From positions 9,490 through 30,466 of the forward strand of contig DHMZ01000040.1 in NCBI GenBank assembly GCA_002406055.1: a DNA stretch of 20,977 bases. Direction: 5' to 3'. Made by a program: the position numbers and the translations under genes. Shown one piece after another: positions 14,786-20,977 of the stretch (the first letter of the stretch is position 1; each line of letters starts with the position of its first letter). Origin of the DNA: Spirochaetales bacterium UBA4629 (GTDB lineage: Bacteria; Spirochaetota; Spirochaetia; Sphaerochaetales; Sphaerochaetaceae). Under the pieces are notes generated by a model, which was given only the letters and a program-made list of their open reading frames with translations, made no database searches and was not told the DNA's origin.

Positions 14786-15287
14786 TTTCATTCTTGTTTT
14801 AGCTATAACTCTTCTCTCCTGCCAAACAAAGGAATACACAGGAGAGAAGGATTCTCTCTATTACCTTTCACTTTTAGAAGAAAAAGATAGTGTAGAAAAT
14901 GAATACAACTACATCTATTCTTTATACAATGAAAAAGAGTACGAAAAGGTAATAGAGCAAGCTAAAGTATGTGAAATAAAATACCCAAACTATACTCGTT
15001 TTACAAAAATTAAGGCACTCTCTTATTTACTCCTTAATGATGAAGAAAACTATTCAAATTCACTAAGATCCATTCTTGAAAGAGAAAGTGCTGATGAGAC
15101 AATAACAGAATTATATCTAGAGTCCCTTATTCGTCAAAATAAAAAAGAAGAAGCTGCGAGCTATGCTCATTCTGTACTTCTTCTTTTTCCAAACAATAAA
15201 ACTATAATTTCTATCTTAGCAGAAGGTTCTCCCTTCTACTCTTACTTAGAACACACTACACAAGAAAGCGAGATGTCTCAAGTCTAA
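14763..15287 (+). CDS. Small lipoprotein with TPR-like helices
   Basis: Starts at TTG (14763-14765), with AGGTGA at 14751-14756 as an ideally spaced ribosome binding site inside the preceding gene (23-nt overlap). No nearby ATG would keep the signal peptide. The N terminus MKRLSWVNFILVLAITLLSC is a lipoprotein signal peptide with lipobox LLSC, so the mature protein should be anchored at Cys20. The remaining ~154 residues are helical with TPR-like hydrophobic spacing (YNEKEYEKVIEQAKVCEIKYPN; KKEEAASYAHSVLLLFPNN) and might mediate protein contacts. I do not recognise the family. The gene converges on rnhA and the two coding ends overlap by 32 nt. Confidence 0.75.
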   Translation: MKRLSWVNFILVLAITLLSCQTKEYTGEKDSLYYLSLLEEKDSVENEYNYIYSLYNEKEYEKVIEQAKVCEIKYPNYTRFTKIKALSYLLLNDEENYSNSLRSILERESADETITELYLESLIRQNKKEEAASYAHSVLLLFPNNKTIISILAEGSPFYSYLEHTTQESEMSQV

Positions 15288-15696
15288 CAAGTCTATCGCA
15301 CTCCTCGTTACCTTCTATTCCTGCATGTCCTTTAACCCAATTCCAATTTACATTAAGAGAAGAATTAAGAGCATCTAATTCAAGCCAATAATCAATGTTT
15401 TTTACAGCACCTTTACTGCTTGTTCTCCATCCGTTTTTCTTCCATGAATGAATCCAAAGGGTTATTCCATTTTTAACATACTGGCTATCTGTCAGAACAA
15501 TTATCTCTTTCTCGCCTTTTTCTTTAGCATATTTAAGAGCATTTATAACTGCAGTAAGCTCCATTTTGTTATTGGTTGTTTCTTTTTCTCCACCACTAGA
15601 AGAGAAGCTAAGTGCTCCATTTTCACTTACGACGAAGGCCCAGCCACCAGGACCAGGATTACCAGAGCAACCACCATCTGTATATATTGTTATCAT
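15256..15696 (-). CDS. rnhA: Ribonuclease HI
   Basis: Endonuclease that degrades the RNA strand of RNA-DNA hybrids (R-loops, primers). At 146 residues it is of normal length, with the full catalytic set: Asp7 in IYTDGGCSGNPGPGG, Glu46 in NNKMEL, Asp70 in LTDSQYV, His124 in VKGHAG and Asp134 in ECDRLV. The basic handle helix KKNGWRTSSKGAVKN is present, as in E. coli RNase HI. It overlaps the ppiC stop by 4 nt (ATGA) and ends inside the 3' end of the convergent lipoprotein gene. No terminator is visible after it. Confidence 0.97.
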   Translation of the reverse strand: MITIYTDGGCSGNPGPGGWAFVVSENGALSFSSSGGEKETTNNKMELTAVINALKYAKEKGEKEIIVLTDSQYVKNGITLWIHSWKKNGWRTSSKGAVKNIDYWLELDALNSSLNVNWNWVKGHAGIEGNEECDRLVRLETSRFLV

Positions 15697-15971
15697 TCTC
15701 TTACTCCAGTCTTTTTAATAATATGATAGCCAAACTGAGTTCTTATAGGCTTACTTATTGAGCCAACGCCCATACGTCTAACTTGAGCTTCAAACTCTCT
15801 AACCATTGCTCCTTCTTTAAACCAACCTAAATCTCCACCCTTTTCTTTGCTTGGGCATGTAGAGTATTGGTGAGCAAGAGACGCAAAGTTTTCACCCTTC
15901 TTTATTCTTTCGTAGAGCTTATCTGCACTCTCTTTATCTTTAACAAGAATATGGCTTGCACGAAATTCCAT
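15693..15971 (-). CDS. ppiC: Parvulin-type peptidyl-prolyl isomerase (PpiC-like)
   Basis: A 92-residue stand-alone parvulin, nearly the same size as E. coli PpiC, with no signal peptide and so cytosolic. It holds ASHILVKD, FASLAHQYSTCPSKEKGGDLGWF, VREFEAQV and QFGYHIIK. The two His residues (ASHI, GYHI) and the Cys of STCPS match the parvulin active site. It catalyses cis-trans isomerisation of prolyl bonds. It lies one base after the CYTH gene (TGAGATG) with GGGAGAA as ribosome binding site, so the two are probably translated together. Its client proteins cannot be inferred. Confidence 0.93.
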   Translation of the reverse strand: MEFRASHILVKDKESADKLYERIKKGENFASLAHQYSTCPSKEKGGDLGWFKEGAMVREFEAQVRRMGVGSISKPIRTQFGYHIIKKTGVRE

Positions 15972-15972
15972 C

Positions 15973-16536
15973 TCATTCTCCCAAAATCATCGAGCGATAA
16001 GAAGCCATTACAATATCATCATCCTTAAGGCCAAAACGGTAAAGAAGATTATGTAGTTGATTCTGTTCGTCTCTTAAATCAATATTTTTCTGATTAAATG
16101 GTATTAAGATTTCCATTTCTAAGAAGTATCCAATAGTATTCTCTTCTTGTGGCTTAAGATTACTCTTACCACTAACCTCCAAGAGTTCTACATGAATGTC
16201 TCCAACACTCCACTCCCATCCAGTCTTATTCTTTCTAAAGTATGGTTCGTAGCCAAGGCAGACAAAGAAATTAAAAGCTCTATCATATTCTTCTATAGAC
16301 GCAAAGAATTCATATTCCATATTGTCTTCGCTAAGGCTATCGTTACTTGTTTTTTTAGCAGTAAACTCCAATACGCCTTTATTGTTTCTCATTCTTAGCG
16401 CTTGATGTTTATTTCCAGGTAGATGGAAGTACTGATCTGACTTATTAACAGTCTTTCCTTCTCCATATAAAGCTTCAATCTTTTCTTTTAAGCTAAGGTA
16501 ATCTACTACCCTTGCTTTTAATTCAACTTCACGCAT
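15973..16536 (-). CDS. CYTH-domain protein (class IV adenylate cyclase/triphosphatase superfamily)
   Basis: The 187-residue protein begins MREVELKARV, the ExExK metal-triphosphate motif that defines CYTH domains. It continues with the CyaB-like pattern SDQYFHLPG, ALRMRNNKGVLEFTAKK, a run of acidic residues (NMEYEFF) and LEMEI, which place charged side chains inside the tunnel fold. CYTH enzymes act on triphosphates (cAMP synthesis, thiamine triphosphate, inorganic triphosphate), and the substrate here is unknown. I take the ATG at 16534-16536, preceded by AGGAGG at 4 nt; the frame opens further up with TTG, without support. The upstream gene stops inside the ribosome binding site region. Confidence 0.85.
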   Translation of the reverse strand: MREVELKARVVDYLSLKEKIEALYGEGKTVNKSDQYFHLPGNKHQALRMRNNKGVLEFTAKKTSNDSLSEDNMEYEFFASIEEYDRAFNFFVCLGYEPYFRKNKTGWEWSVGDIHVELLEVSGKSNLKPQEENTIGYFLEMEILIPFNQKNIDLRDEQNQLHNLLYRFGLKDDDIVMASYRSMILGE

Positions 16537-16544
16537 CTTTCCTC

Positions 16545-17318
16545 CTACTTCCAAGGAAAAATCATACTCTTGAGGCTTCTAGGCCCAATAGTATCTTTTT
16601 CTTCTTGCAATAGTTCATCCCAATTAAGATCTTTCTTTGTTTTATTAGGATTCTCTTCTAGCCAATCATACTTCTTCATCAATAGCTTCATCATATCTTG
16701 ACCAGATAGCATTATACCACAAATTCCAGGTACTAAACCCATTGTTAAAACAGAAAGAACTGTGTCAATTATAATATGCAAAAATAAGAATAAAGTAGGA
16801 CCTGGATTATCGAAAACAATTAAGAACGCTTTACGGAAAGTTTTAAAAGGACCATCTCCTGGAAGAAGCGTCATCAAAGGGAAATAATAAGGGATAGCCA
16901 ATAAGAAGAAGAGAAGAACCCAAAACATTATTAGCGTTAAAATAAGTCCCATAACGCCACTAAGAGCAGAATAAAAAGGAATTGTCAGAGTAACCATTAT
17001 TACTATAAAAATTAAGAATAGGAAGAATACCAATGAATGAGAAATATTTCTCTTAATTCCTTTTATATATACAGACCAAGTATCGCTCTTATAATTCGAA
17101 TAGTTCTTACATACTTCAGCTGTACCACCCATAGAGATAGAGGAAATGAGTAAAAATACAACTAAAATTGAGTAAAAAACTAAAGCAGAAGATCCAAAAA
17201 AATATATAAGCGTTAATGCAAGTGCAAAAAGCGCTATATATACTAAATTTTGTAAAACAAGAGACAAAAAGTTGTCCCAACCATCAAAAAAAGACTTTTT
17301 TGTAAAGAAACCTACCAT
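16545..17318 (-). CDS. Polytopic inner-membrane protein of unknown function
   Basis: A 257-residue protein with about six hydrophobic segments: near residues 20-45 and 45-65, a pair at 95-145, and further segments at 145-160 and 180-205. A soluble, charged C terminus follows (KKYDWLEENPNKTKKDLNWDELLQEEKD). The loop GDGPFKTFRKAFLIVFDNPGPTLFLF between segments is the most distinctive part. I do not recognise the family. There is no Walker, permease or protease motif. The ATG at 17316-17318 is chosen because the longer reading begins at TTG without a ribosome binding site. Even this ATG has none, and the promoter at 17326-17354 suggests leaderless translation. It is the first gene of the operon with CYTH, ppiC and rnhA. 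Confidence 0.75.
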   Translation of the reverse strand: MVGFFTKKSFFDGWDNFLSLVLQNLVYIALFALALTLIYFFGSSALVFYSILVVFLLISSISMGGTAEVCKNYSNYKSDTWSVYIKGIKRNISHSLVFFLFLIFIVIMVTLTIPFYSALSGVMGLILTLIMFWVLLFFLLAIPYYFPLMTLLPGDGPFKTFRKAFLIVFDNPGPTLFLFLHIIIDTVLSVLTMGLVPGICGIMLSGQDMMKLLMKKYDWLEENPNKTKKDLNWDELLQEEKDTIGPRSLKSMIFPWK

Positions 17319-17325
17319 AGCTACA

Positions 17326-17354
17326 AAGATAAACAAATTTTGTTTCGTTTACAA
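17326..17354 (-). promoter_or_regulatory. Sigma-70-type promoter of the membrane protein-CYTH-ppiC-rnhA operon
   Basis: On the minus strand TTGTAA (17349-17354) and TATCTT (17326-17331) are separated by exactly 17 bp. Transcription would begin about 7 nt later, at or next to the A of the ATG at 17318, giving a leaderless mRNA. This agrees with the lack of a ribosome binding site there. Confidence 0.5.
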
Positions 17355-17388
17355 TGAAGATGACATGTATTTATTTGATTTCCAAAAA

Positions 17389-17408
17389 ATAAATCTTTTT
17401 AGATTTAT
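17389..17408. repeat. AT-rich perfect inverted repeat in the 17319-17636 intergenic region
   Basis: ATAAATCT and AGATTTAT arms (8 bp) flank TTTT. It lies 35 bp upstream of the -35 of the minus-strand promoter, and could be an operator or a weak terminator of something unseen. Between here and about 17486 I see only very AT-rich sequence with no coding signal. Confidence 0.4.
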
Positions 17409-17521
17409 ATACAGCAAAATTATTAAAAGTATAAAAAACTATAATAAAAGCAAGTAAAAAAACCCTACTTTTATATAACTTTTGTATTTACATTTTTATT
17501 TAACAATGCTAGATTCTAATT

Positions 17522-17640
17522 ACGGACTTAAATGAATGATATCAGGTTGCCTTAAAAGGGACTGTCCTAGACATACAGGAGAGGTCCTGTGTGCGCGTTT
17601 AACAATCGTTCCCCGTCAAGAGTTGGCGGGGATGTTTTAT
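17522..17640 (+). ncRNA. Candidate structured small RNA of unknown family
   Basis: No protein is encoded here, yet the base composition rises sharply against the AT-rich flank and strong stems appear on the plus strand. CATACAGGA / TCCTGTGTG (17572-17580 with 17585-17593, one G-U, loop GAGG) is followed by the terminator stem at 17610-17632 and a T-rich tract. AGGG / TCCT (17557-17567 region) may add a small hairpin. A promoter-like TTTACA (17487-17492) and TAGATT (17510-17515), 17 bp apart, would start a transcript of about 119 nt near 17522. It lacks SRP RNA, 6S RNA, tmRNA, RNase P and tRNA hallmarks. The 3' end overlaps the stop of the convergent VanZ-like gene. Confidence 0.55.
17610..17640 (+). 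terminator. Terminator of the candidate small RNA
   Basis: CCCCGTCAA (17611-17619) pairs with TTGGCGGGG (17623-17631) with one G-U pair, plus an outer T-A pair and a 3-base GAG loop, then TGTTTTATTTAT. The T tract is on the plus strand only. For the minus-strand VanZ-like gene the hairpin would be followed by AACGATTG, so it points to plus-strand transcription. Confidence 0.7.
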
Positions 17641-18122
17641 TTATGCTTCCTTTCGATTAGATAGAAAATAAAGAAAGCAACTAAAACACCTGTAAATACG
17701 CCACTTGAGTCAATAAGAACATCCCTAGCACTTGGTCCACGAGAAGATGTGAATATTTGATGAACTTCATCGCTAATTGCATATATTACTCCGAAGATGA
17801 ATGCAATTAGTCCACGCTTTAAAATCTGTATCTTTTTCTCTTTTGTTGAAAGATATGAAAAAGCTGTAAAGCCTAGGTACATGAATTCGCTAAAATGAGC
17901 AAGCTTTCTTATTAAGTGACTATACTCTCTAATAAGTAAAACTTGTTCTTCTTCAACTAGAGTAGAGAATGATGGTATGAAAATTGAAAGAATAAACTTC
18001 ACTACTCCACTACTTGTCTTTGTGGATTCCTCACCATTTTGACTCGAAAAAAAGAAAATTAGAAGACATCCTAAGATTAATAAAATAAGAAAAGCAGTGT
18101 TTATTATTTTTTGTTTTTTCAT
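17637..18122 (-). CDS. VanZ-like family membrane protein
   Basis: A 161-residue inner-membrane protein with an N-terminal membrane helix (about 7-26). The VanZ-family core follows: SSQNGEESTKTSSGV, RKLAHFSEFMYLG and YAISDEVHQIFTSSRGPSARDVLIDSSG, then a final membrane helix. The conserved His/Glu (HFSEF), Asp/Glu/His (SDEVHQ) and R-D-x-x-x-D residues are intact. VanZ was named for low-level teicoplanin resistance in enterococci; most relatives have no known role, so no resistance claim is made. It follows the barrel gene at 48 nt but has no ribosome binding site: the space before its ATG is filled by a GC-rich hairpin (18129-18149). Confidence 0.88.
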   Translation of the reverse strand: MKKQKIINTAFLILLILGCLLIFFFSSQNGEESTKTSSGVVKFILSIFIPSFSTLVEEEQVLLIREYSHLIRKLAHFSEFMYLGFTAFSYLSTKEKKIQILKRGLIAFIFGVIYAISDEVHQIFTSSRGPSARDVLIDSSGVFTGVLVAFFIFYLIERKHK

Positions 18123-18128
18123 AAATAA

Positions 18129-18149
18129 GCTGCCAGAAAAGCTGGCAGC
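18129..18149 (-). terminator. GC-rich hairpin between the barrel gene and the VanZ-like gene
   Basis: A perfect 8-bp stem (GCTGCCAG / CTGGCAGC) with a 5-base loop is followed on the minus strand by TTATTT and then the VanZ-like ATG. It looks like an imperfect terminator for the lipoprotein-barrel pair, and it occupies the position where a ribosome binding site would be. Confidence 0.6.
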
Positions 18150-18170
18150 ATACTGTAGTTATAGTTTCGA

Positions 18171-19400
18171 TTATCTATCGTATCCAAGATTGAAACGAAT
18201 AGATAAACCATTTAAGCCCTTCTGACCTGCAGCCTTGCCCATTTCTTGCCAGAAATAAGCACAATCAATTCTAAGAGCAAAGAGATCAAGAGAAGCTCCA
18301 AAGTTTAATCTTCCAGACTGAAGACCAGCTCTGAGAATTATAGTATCTACTAAACCAACTTCGACACCCGCATTAACGTGCTTAAGAATTAATCTAGTCT
18401 TGCTTAGGTCTTTGTCGTTAAAATCGTTAAAAAGCGCTGTTAAATCTACAACATCCAATGCAGCACGAAGAGAAATAGCGCTATCTAATTCATAACCAAA
18501 ACCAAGATCAATTACAGGCTTTCCCTCAAGTTTAAAGTCATCATATTTTAATCCAGATAGTTCAGGAATAGAGCTTACACCTTTCTGTTGAATAATACTC
18601 ATTTTATAGTTTGAGTTGATATTTGATACAACCAATGTACCACTGAGCCCCTTCCAATTTAATGTTGCTCCAAAATCAATAGGTAAAGCACTTCCACAAA
18701 GTAAAGTTAACTCAATGTTTTCAATACCATCTTTTGCTTGAGTTAATGTGGTTGCCTTAATTCTTTGGTTAAACATAAGGGCATTGTACTTGAGAGATAC
18801 ACCCAAATCGAGATTCAAATCATCTGTAAAATTAATTTTGTGTCCATATCCAACAGCTATGGAAGCATTTAATCTATCGATTACTGAACCAGAATAAGTA
18901 TAAATACCATCATTAATATAGACGCCAAGACCAAAACCAAAAGGAAGACTCAAGCCAACTGAAGCATCAACTTCAGCTAAAGCAGAGAACTGAGAACCAA
19001 CCATATCTAGGATTTGGGAAGCAAGCTCTCCCGTATCCATCTCTTCTCCAGATTTAGTTATTTTATCAATAAGACTTTCACCGTTACTATCTTTTTTAAT
19101 AAAATCATAGAAGTGATAGACTGTAACGCCAACGCTAGGAACATTTAAGCTAAAATTTTTATCTGCTAGAGAACTTGGATTATAAAATAATGCAAAATTA
19201 TTGTTTTTTAAAGCAAGTCCACTATTTCCCATACCAAGCATAACAGTATTAACGGGTTTAAACTTATCACTCATTACACTATAAGCTTCAGGGGCACTCT
19301 TATAATCTTCTTTAAATTTATCTTTAAAATCTCCTTCTTCAGCAAAAATAAAGAAAGAAGAGATTAAAAGTATCAATAGTATAACAATTATTTTCTTCAT
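18171..19400 (-). CDS. Outer-membrane beta-barrel protein (UPF0164/PorV-like)
   Basis: A 409-residue exported protein with a signal peptide ending FIFAEE (about residue 20). The stretch VMLGMGNSGLALKNNNFALFYNPSSLA (about 53-79) is typical of the spirochaete UPF0164 and PorV/OmpP1-like barrels, where a GxGxAGxA...NPAxLA plug-proximal segment precedes the strands. The remainder alternates hydrophobic and polar residues with many aromatic and Gly positions (GYGHKINFTDDLNLDLGVSL; NAGVEVGLVDTIILRAGLQS) and ends on a strand with SIRFNLGYDR. It likely resides in the outer membrane; cargo unknown. A GAGGGG ribosome binding site precedes the ATG, which overlaps the stop of the lipoprotein gene (ATGA), so the two are probably made together. 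Confidence 0.8.
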   Translation of the reverse strand: MKKIIVILLILLISSFFIFAEEGDFKDKFKEDYKSAPEAYSVMSDKFKPVNTVMLGMGNSGLALKNNNFALFYNPSSLADKNFSLNVPSVGVTVYHFYDFIKKDSNGESLIDKITKSGEEMDTGELASQILDMVGSQFSALAEVDASVGLSLPFGFGLGVYINDGIYTYSGSVIDRLNASIAVGYGHKINFTDDLNLDLGVSLKYNALMFNQRIKATTLTQAKDGIENIELTLLCGSALPIDFGATLNWKGLSGTLVVSNINSNYKMSIIQQKGVSSIPELSGLKYDDFKLEGKPVIDLGFGYELDSAISLRAALDVVDLTALFNDFNDKDLSKTRLILKHVNAGVEVGLVDTIILRAGLQSGRLNFGASLDLFALRIDCAYFWQEMGKAAGQKGLNGLSIRFNLGYDR

Positions 19401-20368
19401 TTATTCCCCTCTTTGTTTGCTTGAGACTTTGCTTTGTTTAAGAGTTCAGTTAAATTTAAACCTTCAAATACTGGGGAAGCACCACCACTTGAAACTTTAT
19501 CAGTAATAGAAGCAAGATTGATTGCTGAATCATAAACTTCATCAAGTAGATCCATAGCTTTATCTTCTAATTCTTTACGTTTTTCATCACTAATCTCTTC
19601 TTTATTACTTGTTTGTTTACCTAATTCAATTACATCTAATAAAGCATCTGATGATTTATATAAAACATTGCTAATAGCTTGAAGAACAACAACGTCACCC
19701 TTTGAGAGATCTTTACTTCCGCTTCTTACTTCTTCAAGTTTTTCAGAAATCTTTGCAAAAGATTCAACAATCTCCCTTTCTTCACCTGCATCTTCAATCT
19801 TATTAGGAAGAGAAGCTTCAAGAACAGCCTGAATAATCATTGCACTTCCTTTTGCAGCTTCTTTAGTTATTTCATCTTCAACAGGTTTTTTCAATTCTTC
19901 AAGTGTCTTAGCTTTCGCCTCTCCCTCTAATGCTGTTGTTGTAGTTGAAAGCTCTTTAGGAGGAAGAACGTCTTTTATATCCTTAAAATCTACTTTAGAT
20001 TTCTCTCCCTTTGGAATTTCAATAGCGTTTCCACCAAGAGCAAGAACATTCTTCTTTTCATTTGACTCATTCATTGTACCTACAGTAATAAGTTCTTTGC
20101 CATCACTTGAGGTAAATTTTTTGGCATCAACATTCTTCTTCTCTTCGCCTTTTTCTGAGCTACTATCAACAAAGGTAAGCTCTTCATTTTTTTGTTCTAC
20201 TTTTGCCTTTTCTTCTTGCTTTACTGTAGTAACTGTATCAACAGCAGTACTTATAAGTTTTTCGTCTACTCCTGCAATATTTCCTCCACCAAGAAGGTCA
20301 TCACAAGAAGAAAGAGTAATAACAATTAATGCTAGAATTAATAAAATGGTAAATCTATTTTTTTTCAT
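19397..20368 (-). CDS. Charged helical lipoprotein coupled to the barrel protein
   Basis: A 323-residue lipoprotein. The signal peptide MKKNRFTILLILALIVITLSSC ends in lipobox LSSC, followed by DDLLGGGN, a typical flexible tether. Residues about 45-110 are low-complexity, rich in K, E and S. The C-terminal half is predicted helical (EREIVESFAKISEKLEEVRSG; KRKELEDKAMDLLDEVYDSAINLASI). I find no known domain. GAGGGAGGG lies 5 nt before the ATG, and a promoter is at 20404-20432. Because its stop overlaps the start of the barrel gene, the two may act as an envelope pair (for example a lipoprotein partner of an outer-membrane channel), but this is inference from position. Confidence 0.75.
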   Translation of the reverse strand: MKKNRFTILLILALIVITLSSCDDLLGGGNIAGVDEKLISTAVDTVTTVKQEEKAKVEQKNEELTFVDSSSEKGEEKKNVDAKKFTSSDGKELITVGTMNESNEKKNVLALGGNAIEIPKGEKSKVDFKDIKDVLPPKELSTTTTALEGEAKAKTLEELKKPVEDEITKEAAKGSAMIIQAVLEASLPNKIEDAGEEREIVESFAKISEKLEEVRSGSKDLSKGDVVVLQAISNVLYKSSDALLDVIELGKQTSNKEEISDEKRKELEDKAMDLLDEVYDSAINLASITDKVSSGGASPVFEGLNLTELLNKAKSQANKEGNK

Positions 20369-20403
20369 AGATACCCTCCCTCATTTATTTCTCTTTTTAT
20401 CTA

Positions 20404-20432
20404 ATAGTACCCCATACAATCTTAAAATGCAA
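20404..20432 (-). promoter_or_regulatory. Probable promoter of the lipoprotein-barrel operon
   Basis: TTGCAT (20427-20432) and TACTAT (20404-20409) are 17 bp apart on the minus strand, about 35 nt before the start codon. Match to consensus is moderate (3/6 and 4/6). It lies back to back with the rpsB promoter. Confidence 0.4.
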
Positions 20433-20438
20433 AAGCTA

Positions 20439-20468
20439 TTGCCAAGATAAAGGAAAAATATATAGAAT
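20439..20468 (+). promoter_or_regulatory. Promoter of rpsB
   Basis: TTGCCA (20439-20444, five of six consensus bases) is followed by TATAGAAT (20461-20468). Read as TAGAAT the spacer is 18 bp, as TATAGA 16 bp. Either gives a transcript start near 20475 and a leader of about 90 nt. Confidence 0.65.
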
Positions 20469-20473
20469 AAAGA

Positions 20474-20567
20474 TGTTGTTTTGCAACAAATTTCCTTCCG
20501 TATGGAAGAGATATAGTGACGGGAACCCGCTAAAAATAAAAAGTGGGTAGAGAAAGGAGTGACTACT
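20474..20567 (+). promoter_or_regulatory. Structured 5' leader of rpsB, possible S2 autoregulation site
   Basis: Three stems can be drawn: TTGTT/AACAA (20476-20489), CTTCC/GGAAG (20494-20507) and ACCCGCT/AGTGGGT (20525-20548, one G-U). The arm CCCG of the third can instead pair with the CGGG just upstream. The last stem ends a few bases before the AGGAGT ribosome binding site. Ribosomal protein leaders often bind their own product; that role here is inference. Confidence 0.45.
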
Positions 20568-20977
20568 ATGGCAGTAGTAACAATGAAAAGCCTGTTAGAA
20601 TCAGGCGTACATTTCGGCCATCAGACAAAGAGATGGAATCCAAAGATGGCACGTTTTATCTTCACAGAGAGAAACGGTATTCACATTATTGACTTACAGA
20701 AGACATCTGCATGCATCGTTGAAGCTTATGAAGCTGTTAGAGCTCAGGTAAAGAATGACAAGCAGATTCTTTTTGTTGGAACAAAGAAGCAGGCTCAGGT
20801 AGCAATCGAAACAGAAGCTAAGAGATGTGGCATGCCTTATGTTTCAAACAGATGGCTTGGCGGTATGTTAACAAACTTCGCTACAATCAAAAAGTCAATC
20901 GCTAAACTTAAGAAAATTGAAAGAATGGAAGCAGATGGAACTTTCGACTCTTTAACAAAGAAAGAAGTTGCTCTTCT
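20568..20977 (+). CDS. rpsB: 30S ribosomal protein S2 (N-terminal part, cut by window edge)
   Basis: Small-subunit protein needed for S1 binding and translation initiation. The translation MAVVTMKSLLESGVHFGHQT opens with the S2 signature. KRWNPKMARFIFTERNGIHIIDLQKT, ILFVGTKKQAQ and MPYVSNRWLGGMLTNFATI follow, all diagnostic. About 136 codons are visible, roughly half of the protein. AGGAGT lies 7 nt before the ATG. Codons such as AAG, ATC and GGT are used more here than in neighbouring genes, as expected for a highly expressed gene. Tsf usually follows but is outside the window. Confidence 0.98.
   Translation, partial: MAVVTMKSLLESGVHFGHQTKRWNPKMARFIFTERNGIHIIDLQKTSACIVEAYEAVRAQVKNDKQILFVGTKKQAQVAIETEAKRCGMPYVSNRWLGGMLTNFATIKKSIAKLKKIERMEADGTFDSLTKKEVAL

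Noticed and set aside
15221..15237. AGAAGG/CCTTCT hairpin near the end of the lipoprotein gene as terminator for rnhA or the lipoprotein
   Set aside because: There is no T tract on either strand after the stem, and it lies in coding sequence.
15448..15726. Plus-strand frame of 92 codons opposite rnhA
   Set aside because: It is a shadow of rnhA, whose full catalytic set is on the other strand; the translation is Cys/Phe-rich with no motif.
17272..17457. Plus-strand open frame of 61 codons before the AT-rich gap
   Set aside because: It overlaps the start of the membrane protein gene in antisense, has no ribosome binding site, and is low-complexity Lys/Asn/Ile sequence typical of chance frames in AT-rich DNA.
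17532..17555. Seven-codon frame (MNDIRLP) that might be a leader peptide
   Set aside because: It has no ribosome binding site, no regulatory codons and no downstream plus-strand gene to control.
17556..17569. AGGGACTGTCCT resembling the ends of some insertion sequences
   Set aside because: No second end, no transposase and no target duplication were seen; it is better explained as a small stem in the candidate RNA.

Overview
The window is an AT-rich bacterial chromosome segment (about one third G+C by eye) from a two-membrane organism. It carries lipobox lipoproteins and a signal-peptide-bearing outer-membrane barrel of a type common in spirochaetes. A DprA-like gene lies between ftsZ and xerC, as I recall for Treponema. 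I infer a spirochaete (Spirochaetota), possibly near Sphaerochaetaceae, where loss of penicillin-binding proteins is known. That placement rests on gene order and family resemblance, not on a search.

Positions 1-9832 (minus strand) are one long, tightly packed division operon, read from high to low coordinates: mraZ, rsmH, ftsL, ftsW, ftsQ, ftsA, ftsZ, a XerD-like recombinase, a degenerate DprA-like gene, xerC, hslV and hslU (cut by the window edge). Most junctions are 1-17 nt overlaps or very short gaps. Four AAAGTG[G/T] boxes at an exact 10-bp period sit in front of mraZ and look like the MraZ operator. The cluster has no ftsI and no mur or mraY genes. Its FtsW has lost the expected SEDS motifs, including the catalytic Asp.

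Positions 9979-13595 (minus) hold adk, a cytosolic GH13 amylase/neopullulanase-type enzyme and a secreted TPR-like protein, closed by a clear terminator at 9979-10010. A hairpin between adk and the amylase includes the amylase ribosome binding site. Positions 13733-15287 (plus) hold a uracil-phosphoribosyltransferase-like protein with a long N-terminal extension, and a small lipoprotein that starts at TTG inside its end.

Positions 15256-17318 (minus) are a second packed operon: a membrane protein, a CYTH-domain protein, a parvulin PPIase and RNase HI. Its promoter is placed so that the transcript may be leaderless. The roughly 320-base gap 17319-17636 holds that promoter, an AT-rich inverted repeat, and a candidate plus-strand structured small RNA ending in a strong terminator hairpin.

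Positions 17637-20368 (minus) hold a lipoprotein translationally coupled to an outer-membrane barrel, followed by a VanZ-like membrane protein behind a GC-rich hairpin. Position 20568 to the end (plus) is the start of rpsB (ribosomal protein S2), preceded by a good promoter and a leader with several possible hairpins. No tRNA, rRNA, CRISPR array or insertion sequence was seen.
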